Assembly: GCA_002310055.1 (NCBI GenBank)
Contig: DBXS01000001.1
Span: 38,885 to 55,865, forward strand
DNA from: Clostridiales bacterium UBA1206
GTDB lineage: Bacteria > Bacillota > Clostridia > Oscillospirales > CAG-382
DNA length: 16,981 nucleotides
Reading direction: 5' to 3'
The notes beneath the pieces were generated by a model that made no database searches, had not been told where the DNA came from, and saw nothing but the letters and a program-made list of their open reading frames with translations. Below are positions 1-6,998 of the stretch, piece by piece; positions within the stretch are counted from its first letter, which is position 1, and every line of letters begins with the position of its first letter. Both the position numbers and the translations under genes were made by a program.

Positions 1-1313
1 GGCGACGTGCGGTTGCGGTCGGTGGAATCCTGCGGGATGCGCGGCAGGATATCGGCGCCCAGCCTGAGCTGTTTTTTGCCCATACCGGCGTACGGCGTTT
101 CGTTTTCAATGGAATCGAGCACGGCGGTGAGCTCGTCGCCCAAAAACATGGAAACGACGGCGGGCGGCGCCTCGTTCGCGCCAAGGCGCATATCGTTGCC
201 GGCGGAAGCCACCGAAAGCCGCAGAAGATCGGAATATTCGTCCACCGCCTTTATTACCGCGCAGAGGAAAAGCAGAAAACGCGCGTTCTTGTGCGGCGTG
301 TCGCCGGGCGAAAGCAGGTTGACGCCCGTATCGGTGCAAAGCGACCAGTTGTTGTGCTTGCCGGAGCCGTTCACGCCGCGGAAAGGTTTTTCGTGCAGCA
401 GACACACCAGCCCGTTGCGCTTTGCGACGTTCTGCATTATTTCCATAATGAGCTGGTTCTGGTCTGCGGCGACGCTGCATTTGCAGTAATAGGGCGCGAG
501 CTCGTGCTGCGAGGGAGCGACTTCGTTGTGCTCGGTGCGCACGGGGATCCCCAGCTTCCACAGCTCGGTATCCAGTTCGCGGAAATATTCCGAAACGCGC
601 TGCTTTATTGCGCCGTAGTAATGGTCGTCCAGCTCCTGCCCTTTGGGCGGCATGGCGCCGAAAAGCGTGCGGCCCGTGAACACGAGGTCGGGGCGTTTAT
701 CGTAAAGCTCTTTATCTACCAGAAAATATTCCTGTTCGGCGCCAACGTTGGGGAACACCGACTTGACGTCGGTATCGCCCAGCAGACGGAGCGTGCGCAC
801 CGCCTGGCGGTCGAGCGCTTCCATAGAACGCAGAAGCGGCGTCTTTTTATCGAGCGCGAGCCCGCCGTAGGAACAGAACGCGGTGGGGATGCAAAGCACG
901 TTGCCTTTTATAAAGGCGTTGGAGGTGGGGTCCCACGCGGTGTAGCCGCGCGCTTCGAACGTGGCGCGCAGGCCTCCGGAAGGCAATGAAGACGCGTCGG
1001 ATTCGCCGCTTATCAGTTCCTTGCCCGAAAATTTCATTATCACTTCGCCGTCGCCCACCGGGGTGAGGAACGAATCGTGCTTTTCGGCGGTGACGCCGGT
1101 CATGGGCTGGAACCAGTGCGTGTAGTGGGTGGCGCCCTTGCTCACCGCCCATTCCTTCATCGCTTCGGCAATGGATTCGGCGGCGGCGGGGTCGAGCGGC
1201 AGGCCTTCGTCGACCGTGCGGCGGAACGCCGTGTAGATCTCGGGCGCGAGAGTTTGGCGCATGGCTTTGTCGCCAAACACCATGCAGCCGAAATATTCGG
1301 TAAGCTTTTCCAT
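1..1313 (-). CDS. glnN: Glutamine synthetase type III, amino-terminal part (cut by window start)
   Basis: ATP-dependent ligation of ammonia to glutamate, a cytosolic nitrogen-assimilation enzyme. About 437 residues are visible; GSIII proteins are about 700 residues, so the carboxyl end lies outside the window. The reading frame is open from the ATG at 1313 to the edge. Recognisable GSIII signatures are PNVGAEQEYF (residues 188-197, metal/glutamate-binding strand with E193 and E195) and GVNGSGKHNNWS (313-324, catalytic loop). The stretch around TEHNEVAPSQHELAP is also typical of GSIII. The start is supported by GGAGGTG about 6 nt upstream (1320-1326). It is transcribed away from the cobalamin operon and has its own promoter at 1351-1379. 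Types I and II are excluded by the sequence around these motifs. No frameshift seen. Confidence 0.96.
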   Translation of the reverse strand, partial: MEKLTEYFGCMVFGDKAMRQTLAPEIYTAFRRTVDEGLPLDPAAAESIAEAMKEWAVSKGATHYTHWFQPMTGVTAEKHDSFLTPVGDGEVIMKFSGKELISGESDASSLPSGGLRATFEARGYTAWDPTSNAFIKGNVLCIPTAFCSYGGLALDKKTPLLRSMEALDRQAVRTLRLLGDTDVKSVFPNVGAEQEYFLVDKELYDKRPDLVFTGRTLFGAMPPKGQELDDHYYGAIKQRVSEYFRELDTELWKLGIPVRTEHNEVAPSQHELAPYYCKCSVAADQNQLIMEIMQNVAKRNGLVCLLHEKPFRGVNGSGKHNNWSLCTDTGVNLLSPGDTPHKNARFLLFLCAVIKAVDEYSDLLRLSVASAGNDMRLGANEAPPAVVSMFLGDELTAVLDSIENETPYAGMGKKQLRLGADILPRIPQDSTDRNRTS

Positions 1314-1350
1314 TCAGCGCACCTCCGTAAGCAAAAACTTCTGTATTTTG

Positions 1351-1379
1351 ATTTTATCCTCTTTTTCCGCGCTTGTCAA
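1351..1379 (-). promoter_or_regulatory. Sigma-A promoter of glnN
   Basis: On the minus strand TTGACA (1379-1374) is followed by an exact 17-nt spacer and TAAAAT (1356-1351). The predicted transcription start is near 1344, about 30 nt before the glnN ATG. A short dyad TCGCA/TGCGA (1388-1392 and 1401-1405) lies just upstream and could be a binding site, but this is unproven. Confidence 0.8.
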
Positions 1380-1453
1380 TGCTTTTATCGCACAATTTTA
1401 TGCGAAACGGCGAATTCACGCTTGTTTATTTACTATATAATTCGTCTTTACGC

Positions 1454-1482
1454 TTGACACGTGCGAAAGCGTGTGGTATAAT
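1454..1482 (+). promoter_or_regulatory. Consensus promoter of the cobalamin operon
   Basis: TTGACA (1454-1459), a 17-nt spacer and TATAAT (1477-1482), with a TGn extended -10 at 1474-1476. This is a perfect sigma-A consensus, so the operon is probably strong by default and controlled by the riboswitch downstream. The spacer contains a small dyad, ACACG/CGTGT. Confidence 0.88.
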
Positions 1483-1501
1483 CCATACAACTGAATAAAC
1501 A

Positions 1502-1639
1502 GAAACCGCGGCGGCGGACCCGTAACGAAAAACGGGAACGCCTCAGAGGGAAGTTCGGTGCGAATCCGTCACAACCGCCATTACCGTGATCGGCGCGTAC
1601 TCAGCGCGCGCCGTAAGCCGGAATACTTGCCGCAGTTTC
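1502..1639 (+). ncRNA. Cobalamin riboswitch aptamer
   Basis: The conserved cobalamin-aptamer core is present: AGAGGGAA, then GGTGCGAATCC (1557-1567), a CCGCCATTACCGTGA segment, and a B12-box-like AAGCCGGAATACTTGCCGC (1615-1633). A closing helix can be drawn from GAAAC and GCGGC (1502-1506, 1508-1512) to GCCGC and GTTTC (1629-1633, 1635-1639). Inside it GGCG/CGCC (1513-1516 with 1539-1542) and the hairpin CCCGT/ACGGG (1519-1523 with 1532-1536) form. It binds adenosylcobalamin or related cobalamins and normally switches genes off when the vitamin is plentiful. It lies just after a consensus promoter and before the ECF operon, which makes B12 the expected cargo. Confidence 0.92.
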
Positions 1640-1653
1640 GTTCGGTGATCTTA

Positions 1654-1674
1654 CACTTTTGGGCATGAAAAGTG
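1654..1674 (+). promoter_or_regulatory. Expression-platform hairpin with loop complementary to the terminator arm
   Basis: CACTTTT (1654-1660) pairs perfectly with AAAAGTG (1668-1674), leaving a seven-base loop GGGCATG (1661-1667). The whole loop is the exact complement of CATGCCC at 1733-1739, which is part of the ascending arm of the terminator at 1730-1772. This could act as an antiterminator, either as a kissing loop or by strand exchange. It could instead be the L13-type hairpin known from cobalamin riboswitches. A second hairpin TGGGC-GTTT-GCCCA follows at 1699-1712. The pairings are seen directly; the mechanism is inferred. Confidence 0.5.
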
Positions 1675-1729
1675 CGGCCGTTTATGAATTTTTCCGTGTG
1701 GGCGTTTGCCCATGCGGTTTCTGCCGTTG

Positions 1730-1781
1730 CGCCATGCCCTTATTATCATTTTTATCAAAGAAAGGGCGGGCGTGATTTTTT
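1730..1781 (+). terminator. Intrinsic terminator of the riboswitch expression platform
   Basis: CGCC and GCCCTT (1730-1733, 1736-1741) pair with AAGGGC and GGCG (1762-1767, 1769-1772), with one bulged A and one wobble. Six T residues follow at 1776-1781. The 20-nt loop is large but AT-rich. The position between aptamer and first gene fits premature termination when cobalamin is bound. Confidence 0.65.
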
Positions 1782-1802
1782 GTCCGTTGGGTGGCCGGGA
1801 AA

Positions 1803-2087
1803 ATGGAAAACAAAAAATTCACGTGCGACGACGCCTTGCGTCTGCTTACGGAAAAGCAAGCCGAACTGAACGCAAAAGGTATAACGCGCTACCCCAGACG
1901 TTCGGATTTCACCGAGCCCGAGACCGCCGCCGTAAAGGCGTTTTTGGGCCCGTGGCCGCGGGCTTTGGAAAAAGCGGGCTTAAAGCCCCCCAGAGCCGAC
2001 GACCGCCTGCAGAAGAACCGCGAAAAACGCATACGCGCCAAAAGGAAACGCCGGCTCGCCCTTAAAGAGGAGGAAAAGACCAAATGA
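1803..2087 (+). CDS. Small basic helical protein, HNH-repeat-like, first gene of the cobalamin operon
   Basis: A 94-residue protein of unknown function, with no signal peptide or membrane segment, so cytosolic. Residues about 3-66 look like one helical unit: ALRLLTEKQAEL, then RYPRRSDF, then FLGPWPRALEKAGLKPPR. This resembles the short repeats associated with homing endonucleases (HNH_repeat type, ending in a pattern like LGxWxxALxxAGL), which may bind DNA. The tail (about 67-94) is rich in Lys and Arg. The ATG at 1803 is chosen; an in-frame GTG at 1791 is possible, and neither has a strong ribosome-binding site. It overlaps the next gene by 4 nt, so it belongs to the operon. A regulatory or nucleic-acid-binding role is only a guess. 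Confidence 0.75.
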   Translation: MENKKFTCDDALRLLTEKQAELNAKGITRYPRRSDFTEPETAAVKAFLGPWPRALEKAGLKPPRADDRLQKNREKRIRAKRKRRLALKEEEKTK

Positions 2088-2845
2088 AAAGAACACTCGC
2101 ACTCATCCTGGCGGCGGTCATCGTCGCCGCATTCGCCTCGTTCCTTTGCGCCGCCAAAGAACCCGTAGTTTACGTCACCATCGCCAACGGCGAGCTCGTA
2201 CTCGCGCGCGAGGCGGTAACGCTCACCGACGCAGATAACGACGGCGCGCTCACGATCAACGACGCGCTCTATCTTGCCCATGAAGCCAAATTCGAAGGCG
2301 GCGCCGCCGCCGGTTACGGCAGCGCCAAGGGCGACTACGGACTTTCGCTCACCAAGCTGTGGGGCGTTGAAAACGGCGGCAGCTACGGCTACTTTGTAAA
2401 CGACAATTCCGCCATGTCGCTTGCGGATCCGCTGAACGACGGCGACGAAGTCGTGGCGTTCATCTATACCACTGCCGACTGGAGCGACGCTTACTCGTTC
2501 TTCGATGTGAAATCCGGCAAATCGGGCGCCGAACTCACTTTCTACGTTTGCAGCTATGACGCAAACTGGGCGCTTGTCAAAACGCCGACCGCCGGCGCCG
2601 AGATCACCGTTGACGGCGTGAAGACCGGCGTGAAGACCGACGCGAACGGCAAAGCCAAAGTGGAACTTGAAGAAAACGGCGAACATATAATATCGGCCGT
2701 GCTCGAAGGCGCCGTTATCGTTCCGCCCGTATGCACGCTCAAAAAATCCGCCACTCCGGCGACGGGCGACAGCGGCGTGATCGTGCTTGCGGTCATCGGC
2801 GCAATAGCGCTCGCAGGTTTTGCCGCGGCAAAAAAAGCAAAATAA
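2084..2845 (+). CDS. Surface protein with diverged transcobalamin-type beta domain, calcium loop and Ig-like domain
   Basis: A 253-residue exported protein, proposed to capture corrinoid at the cell surface. The signal peptide is residues 1 to about 24. Residues 27-135 resemble clostridial DUF4430-like (transcobalamin C-terminal-like) domains: GLSLTKLWG (86-94), GGSYGYFVND (98-107) and LNDGDEVVAFIY (117-128). Inserted near its start is a 12-residue EF-hand/dockerin-type loop DADNDGALTIND (49-60), with Asp at positions 1, 3, 5 and 12 and Gly at 6. Residues about 138-218 look like an Ig-like sandwich (GAEITVDGVKTGVKTDANGK) with Cys156 and Cys217 possibly paired. The carboxyl end is TPATGD (224-229), a hydrophobic helix (231-248) and KKAK, a non-canonical sortase-type sorting signal or plain membrane anchor. 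It overlaps the upstream gene by 4 nt, and the next gene starts 13 nt downstream. Cobalamin binding is inferred from fold resemblance and operon, not proven. Confidence 0.82.
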   Translation: MKRTLALILAAVIVAAFASFLCAAKEPVVYVTIANGELVLAREAVTLTDADNDGALTINDALYLAHEAKFEGGAAAGYGSAKGDYGLSLTKLWGVENGGSYGYFVNDNSAMSLADPLNDGDEVVAFIYTTADWSDAYSFFDVKSGKSGAELTFYVCSYDANWALVKTPTAGAEITVDGVKTGVKTDANGKAKVELEENGEHIISAVLEGAVIVPPVCTLKKSATPATGDSGVIVLAVIGAIALAGFAAAKKAK

Positions 2846-2858
2846 AGGGTATTCAAAA

Positions 2859-4532
2859 ATGAAACGTTCGCTCAGCTTCATACTCGCGTGTCTGCTCGTT
2901 TTCGCGCTCGGATGCGGCGTTTTCGCCGCGGATGAGACCGCGGATTATCTGGCGCGCAGTTCGGGAAAAGCCGATATAAAAGAATATGCCGCGTCGCTCG
3001 GTTACGGCGACGAATGGAGCATATTCGCTTTGGCGCGCTTTGACGTGAGCTTTGAAAGCTACGAGCGTTCGATCGATGAAAACCGCGAAAAACTCATAAG
3101 CCCCGTGGAACGCGAGCGCTGCGCGCTTGCGCTCGCGATCTGCGGCGGAAACGCGGAAAAAATAGCTTCCATTGCGGAAGGAGCGGCAGGCAGTCAGGGG
3201 ATAATGAGCGTTATCTTCGGGCTGCATCTTTGTGCAAACGGGGCGGAGTTAGCCGGAACGGGCGCGGAAAAGCTCGTAAACGACCTGATCTCCATGCAGC
3301 TTTCCGACGGCGGATTCGCGCTGTTCGGTACGGTTTCGGACGTGGACGTTTCGGCCATGGCTCTGCAGGCTATGGCGGAATTTTACGCGTCGGAAACCGT
3401 CCGCGCTTCGGCTGAAAAAGCGCTCGCGTTCCTTTCATCCGCGCAGAAGCCGAACGGCGGGTTCATTTCGTTCGGGAACGAAAGCAGCGAAAGCATTTCA
3501 CAGGTGATAATAGCCCTTTCGTCGCTGGGCATAGACTGCAAGGCGGACGAAAGGTTCATCAAGAACGGCAAAACGCTGTTCGACGCGCTCGGCGCGTTCA
3601 AACTGAGCGACGGCTCGTTCGAGCACGTCGCGGGCGGCGGCGTGAACCGCATCGCCACCGTTCAGGCGCTCTGCGCCGCCGAATCGTACAAGATACTCGG
3701 AAAACCGTTCTGGGTCTTTGAAAAAGAAGATCCTGCGGAGGAGAGTTCGGAAAGCACCGAAGAAGAAAGCGATACCGAAAGTTCTATAGAAGAAGCAAGC
3801 GAAGAAACAAGCGCGCCGGAAGGATCTTCGGAAGAAACGGCCGAAGAAAGCGTTGTATCCGGCGCGGTATCCGAACAAAGCGAAAGCTCAAAAGAAGAGC
3901 CTTCACAAGAAGAAATTTCCGCCGGAGAAAGCGCGCCCGAAGAGAGCGCGCCGGAAAAAACGGACGGCGGGAAGAAAATAAAACTGATAATCCTGTGCGC
4001 ACTCGCTCTGCTCGCGCTCGGGGCGTTATGCGCACTTATAATAATGCACAAGGCAAACGTCATCAATATATGCGTGATCGTTTGCTTGTTCGCGCTGCTG
4101 GCGGCGGTCATACTGTTTGTCGATATCGTGTCGCCGATCGATTACTACGGCAGGGCCGAAAGCAAGACCGACGCCGCGGGGACAGCGTATATGAGCATAC
4201 GCGCGTTCGGCATAGAAGACAAAGATATCATCCTTGAAAAGACGGCGTTCGAGTTCGAAGAAAACGCCACGGTCTACGATATGCTCGTGGACGCGGCGAG
4301 GATATATTCAATACCGCTGGACGTTTCGGGCACCGGTGCGTTCGTGTACGTGCGGGCGATAGAACGCATATACGAGCGCGCGCACGGCGATCTTTCGGGC
4401 TGGGTGTATACCGTGAACGGCGTTTCTGCGAACGTGGGCTGCGGCTCGTATTATCTCAAGGACGGCGACGTGGTCGAGTGGCTTTACACCACCGACGGCA
4501 TAGACAGGACGGGAACTTATGAGAACCCTTGA
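2859..4532 (+). CDS. Membrane-tethered transcobalamin/intrinsic-factor-like protein (alpha barrel, two TM helices, DUF4430)
   Basis: A 557-residue candidate corrinoid-binding protein. In order: signal peptide (1-24); an alpha/alpha barrel of prenyltransferase/squalene-cyclase type (about 25-285) with repeats LSDGGFALFG (148-157), KPNGGFISFG (197-206) and LSDGSFEHV (249-257); an acidic Ser/Glu-rich linker (about 288-370); two transmembrane helices (about 374-396 and 401-424); and a DUF4430/transcobalamin C-terminal domain (about 440-547) with its typical SGWVYTVNG, NVGCGSYYLKDGD and VEWLYT. Vertebrate transcobalamin and intrinsic factor have the same two domains in this order. Here both should sit outside the membrane, joined by a helical hairpin. 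The start is the ATG at 2859, where a signal peptide begins; AAAGGG lies upstream. The last 14 nt overlap ecfT. Cobalamin is the expected ligand from the riboswitch; another corrinoid or an intermediate is possible. Confidence 0.88.
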   Translation: MKRSLSFILACLLVFALGCGVFAADETADYLARSSGKADIKEYAASLGYGDEWSIFALARFDVSFESYERSIDENREKLISPVERERCALALAICGGNAEKIASIAEGAAGSQGIMSVIFGLHLCANGAELAGTGAEKLVNDLISMQLSDGGFALFGTVSDVDVSAMALQAMAEFYASETVRASAEKALAFLSSAQKPNGGFISFGNESSESISQVIIALSSLGIDCKADERFIKNGKTLFDALGAFKLSDGSFEHVAGGGVNRIATVQALCAAESYKILGKPFWVFEKEDPAEESSESTEEESDTESSIEEASEETSAPEGSSEETAEESVVSGAVSEQSESSKEEPSQEEISAGESAPEESAPEKTDGGKKIKLIILCALALLALGALCALIIMHKANVINICVIVCLFALLAAVILFVDIVSPIDYYGRAESKTDAAGTAYMSIRAFGIEDKDIILEKTAFEFEENATVYDMLVDAARIYSIPLDVSGTGAFVYVRAIERIYERAHGDLSGWVYTVNGVSANVGCGSYYLKDGDVVEWLYTTDGIDRTGTYENP

Positions 4533-5394
4533 ACGCTCCAACCCGTTCGCCTCGCTCGTCTGCATAGTGTGCGTGACTCTCACCGCGGCGCTGTGCCAGT
4601 ACCCGGGAATGCTGATCCCGGCGCTTTTGGGCGGCGCGGCATTTTATTCCCTGCTCGCGGGGAGATCAGGCAAACGCACGCATATATTGTGCGCGCTGCT
4701 CGTCGTCGTCTCGGCGCTGGTCAACCCGATATTTTCGCACAACGGGGTCACCGTGCTGTTCGTGCTCAACGACCGCCCCGTGACGCTGGAAGCGGTCTGC
4801 GTGGGGCTTATGAACGGTATGACGCTTGCGGCGGTGATATACTATTTCGGCGCGCTGACGCGTATCATGACAAGCGACAAACTGCTTTACGTTTTCGGCA
4901 AAGTGTCGCCCAAATCGGCGCTGCTCATATCCGGCGCTCTAAGATTCGTCCCCTTGCTCGGGGCGAAATCGCGCCGCATAGAAGAAACTCAGACAGCGCT
5001 TGGGCTTTACCGCAAGGGAAATATGCTTTCGAGCGCGAAAAATAAGCTCAAAGTCTTTTCGGCGCTCACTTCCTGGGCGCTCGAAAACGGCATCATCACC
5101 GCCGATTCCATGGCGGCGCGCGGATATTCCGACGGCAGGCGCACCTATTTCGCGCCGTATCCGTTCAGAGCGTGCGACGCGGTGTGGATAGCGGTATATA
5201 CAGTTTCGGCGGCGGTACTCATAACGTTTTCCGCGCTTGGAACGTACGGATTCACTTACTACCCGCAGATGGTGCGGACGGGCGGCGCGTATTCCGCGGC
5301 GTTTTACGCGCTGTACGCGGCGATATGCTTTTTGCCCGCGGCGGTGGAATTGAAGGAGGCGGCGAGATGGAAATACTTGATATCAAAAACCTGA
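4519..5394 (+). CDS. ecfT: ECF transporter transmembrane (T) component
   Basis: The scaffold subunit of an energy-coupling factor importer, which couples ATP hydrolysis to tilting of the S component. 291 residues, with about five to six hydrophobic segments and the family's cytoplasmic coupling region at about 140-205. The second coupling motif is clear: ADSMAARGYSDG, with Ala200-Arg201-Gly202. The first coupling motif reads ETQTALGLY (156-164), so its central position is Leu161 where the classical motif has Arg. It overlaps the upstream gene by 14 nt and the ATPase gene by 28 nt, which indicates tight translational coupling. Its place in the cobalamin-riboswitch operon suggests a dedicated rather than shared T component. 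Confidence 0.94.
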   Translation: MRTLERSNPFASLVCIVCVTLTAALCQYPGMLIPALLGGAAFYSLLAGRSGKRTHILCALLVVVSALVNPIFSHNGVTVLFVLNDRPVTLEAVCVGLMNGMTLAAVIYYFGALTRIMTSDKLLYVFGKVSPKSALLISGALRFVPLLGAKSRRIEETQTALGLYRKGNMLSSAKNKLKVFSALTSWALENGIITADSMAARGYSDGRRTYFAPYPFRACDAVWIAVYTVSAAVLITFSALGTYGFTYYPQMVRTGGAYSAAFYALYAAICFLPAAVELKEAARWKYLISKT

Positions 5395-6998
5395 GTTTTT
5401 TGTACGCCGGCTGCGAAGAAAAAGCCGTGGAAAACGTGTCGTTTACGGTAAACGAAGGCGAATTCGTGGCGATGTGCGGCGAGACCGGCAGCGGAAAATC
5501 CACGCTGCTCAAACTTTTGAAGCGCGAGCTGCGCCCCAACGGGAAACTGGAAGGCGCGGTGCTGCTCGGCGGCGAAGACATATCGTCTTTCACGCCGGCG
5601 AGATCCGCGCGCGAAGTGGGGTTCGTGATGCAGCACCCCGAACAGCAGATAGTGTGCGACAAAGTCTGGCACGAGCTGGCGTTCGGGCTGGAAAACCTGC
5701 GCGTTCCCGAACAGGAGATACGGCGCAGAGTTGCCGAGACCGCGTGTTATTTCGGGCTGGACGGCATTTTCAAGCAGAACGTGTCTTCCCTTTCGGGCGG
5801 GCAGAAACAACTGCTCAATCTCGCTTCGGTGTGCGTGATGCAGCCGCGAGTGCTCGTGCTCGACGAACCGACCTCGCAGCTCGACCCCATAGCCGCTTCG
5901 CAGTTCATAGCCACGGTGCGCCGTATGAACCGCGAGCTTTCGATGACCGTTATCATCTGCGAGCACCGATTGGAAGAAGTACTTCCGCTCGCCGACAAGG
6001 CGCTGGTGCTGAAAAACGGAAAAGCCGCGTTCTACGGACCCGCGAGAGAAGCGGCGGCAAGATTCGCCGCCGATGAAAAATGCGATATGCCTGCGGCTTC
6101 GCGCGTGTTTGCGCGCACCGGCGGCGACGGCGAATGCCCTGTCGACGCGCTGGAGGGCAAAAAATACGTTACGCAAAACTTTTCGAACCGCGTCCGTTCG
6201 CTCGGGCGCGAAGAAAAGGAACGCGCCGCGGAACCCGCTCTTGAGTTTTCGCACGTGTTTTTCAGGTACGAAAAAGACGCGCCGGACGCGCTTTTTGGCC
6301 TTGAGCTGAAAGCGTATCCTGGCGAGCACACCTGCATACTCGGCGGAAACGGCAGCGGAAAGACCACAGCGCTCTGCGCCGCGGCGGGATTAAGGCGGAT
6401 ATACGACGGGAAGATAAAGATACTGGGCAAAAACATAGATACGTACCGCAACGGCGCGCTCTACCGCAACTGTGTGGCGATGCTGCCGCAGGACGTGCAG
6501 ACGGCGTTTTTGCGTATGACCGTGCGCGAAGAACTCAAGGATTCCGGCTGCGCGCCGGAAAACCTTCCGTTCGACGTGTCGCGCTTTTTGGAAAGACATC
6601 CGTACGACCTTTCGGGCGGCGAGATGCAGCTCGTCGCGCTTGCCAAAGCGCTGGCGACCAAGCCGAAGATACTGCTGCTGGACGAACCGACCAAGGGCCT
6701 GGATTCGGGATTCAAGCAGATCCTTAAAAGAATAATAAAAGAGCTGTGCGATTCCGGCGCGGCGGTAGTGACCGTCACGCACGATGTGGAATTCGCCGCC
6801 GAAAGCGCCGATATGTGCGTGCTTCTGTTCGGCGGAAGCGCGGCGGCGTGCTCGGACGCGCGTGAGTTTTTCGGCGGCAACGCCTATTACACGACCACCT
6901 GCGCGCGGATGACGCGCGGCTACTTTGAAAACGCCGTGACCGCGGACGACGTCTGCGCCCTGTGCGAAGCCAACGGCAGAAAGGCAGGCGCCGTATGA
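5367..6998 (+). CDS. ecfA: Fused double ECF ATPase (EcfA-EcfA' in one chain)
   Basis: Drives the cobalamin ECF importer by ATP hydrolysis on the cytoplasmic face. 543 residues contain two complete ABC domains. Domain 1: Walker A GETGSGKST (38-46), Q-loop Gln89, signature LSGGQ (142-146), Walker B VLVLDEP (162-168) and switch His200. Domain 2: Walker A GGNGSGKTT (326-334), Q-loop Gln375, signature LSGGE (415-419), Walker B ILLLDEP (435-441) and switch His472. A linker of about 55 residues (235-290) joins them. All catalytic residues appear intact in both halves. The start is the ATG at 5367, with AAGGAGG (5353-5359) at good spacing. The 28-nt overlap with ecfT and 4-nt overlap with the S-component gene place it within the operon. 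Confidence 0.95.
   Translation: MEILDIKNLSFLYAGCEEKAVENVSFTVNEGEFVAMCGETGSGKSTLLKLLKRELRPNGKLEGAVLLGGEDISSFTPARSAREVGFVMQHPEQQIVCDKVWHELAFGLENLRVPEQEIRRRVAETACYFGLDGIFKQNVSSLSGGQKQLLNLASVCVMQPRVLVLDEPTSQLDPIAASQFIATVRRMNRELSMTVIICEHRLEEVLPLADKALVLKNGKAAFYGPAREAAARFAADEKCDMPAASRVFARTGGDGECPVDALEGKKYVTQNFSNRVRSLGREEKERAAEPALEFSHVFFRYEKDAPDALFGLELKAYPGEHTCILGGNGSGKTTALCAAAGLRRIYDGKIKILGKNIDTYRNGALYRNCVAMLPQDVQTAFLRMTVREELKDSGCAPENLPFDVSRFLERHPYDLSGGEMQLVALAKALATKPKILLLDEPTKGLDSGFKQILKRIIKELCDSGAAVVTVTHDVEFAAESADMCVLLFGGSAAACSDAREFFGGNAYYTTTCARMTRGYFENAVTADDVCALCEANGRKAGAV

Noticed and set aside
5304..6329. Minus-strand open frame opposite the double ATPase
   Set aside because: Antisense shadow of intact ABC motifs; no ribosome-binding site or domain.
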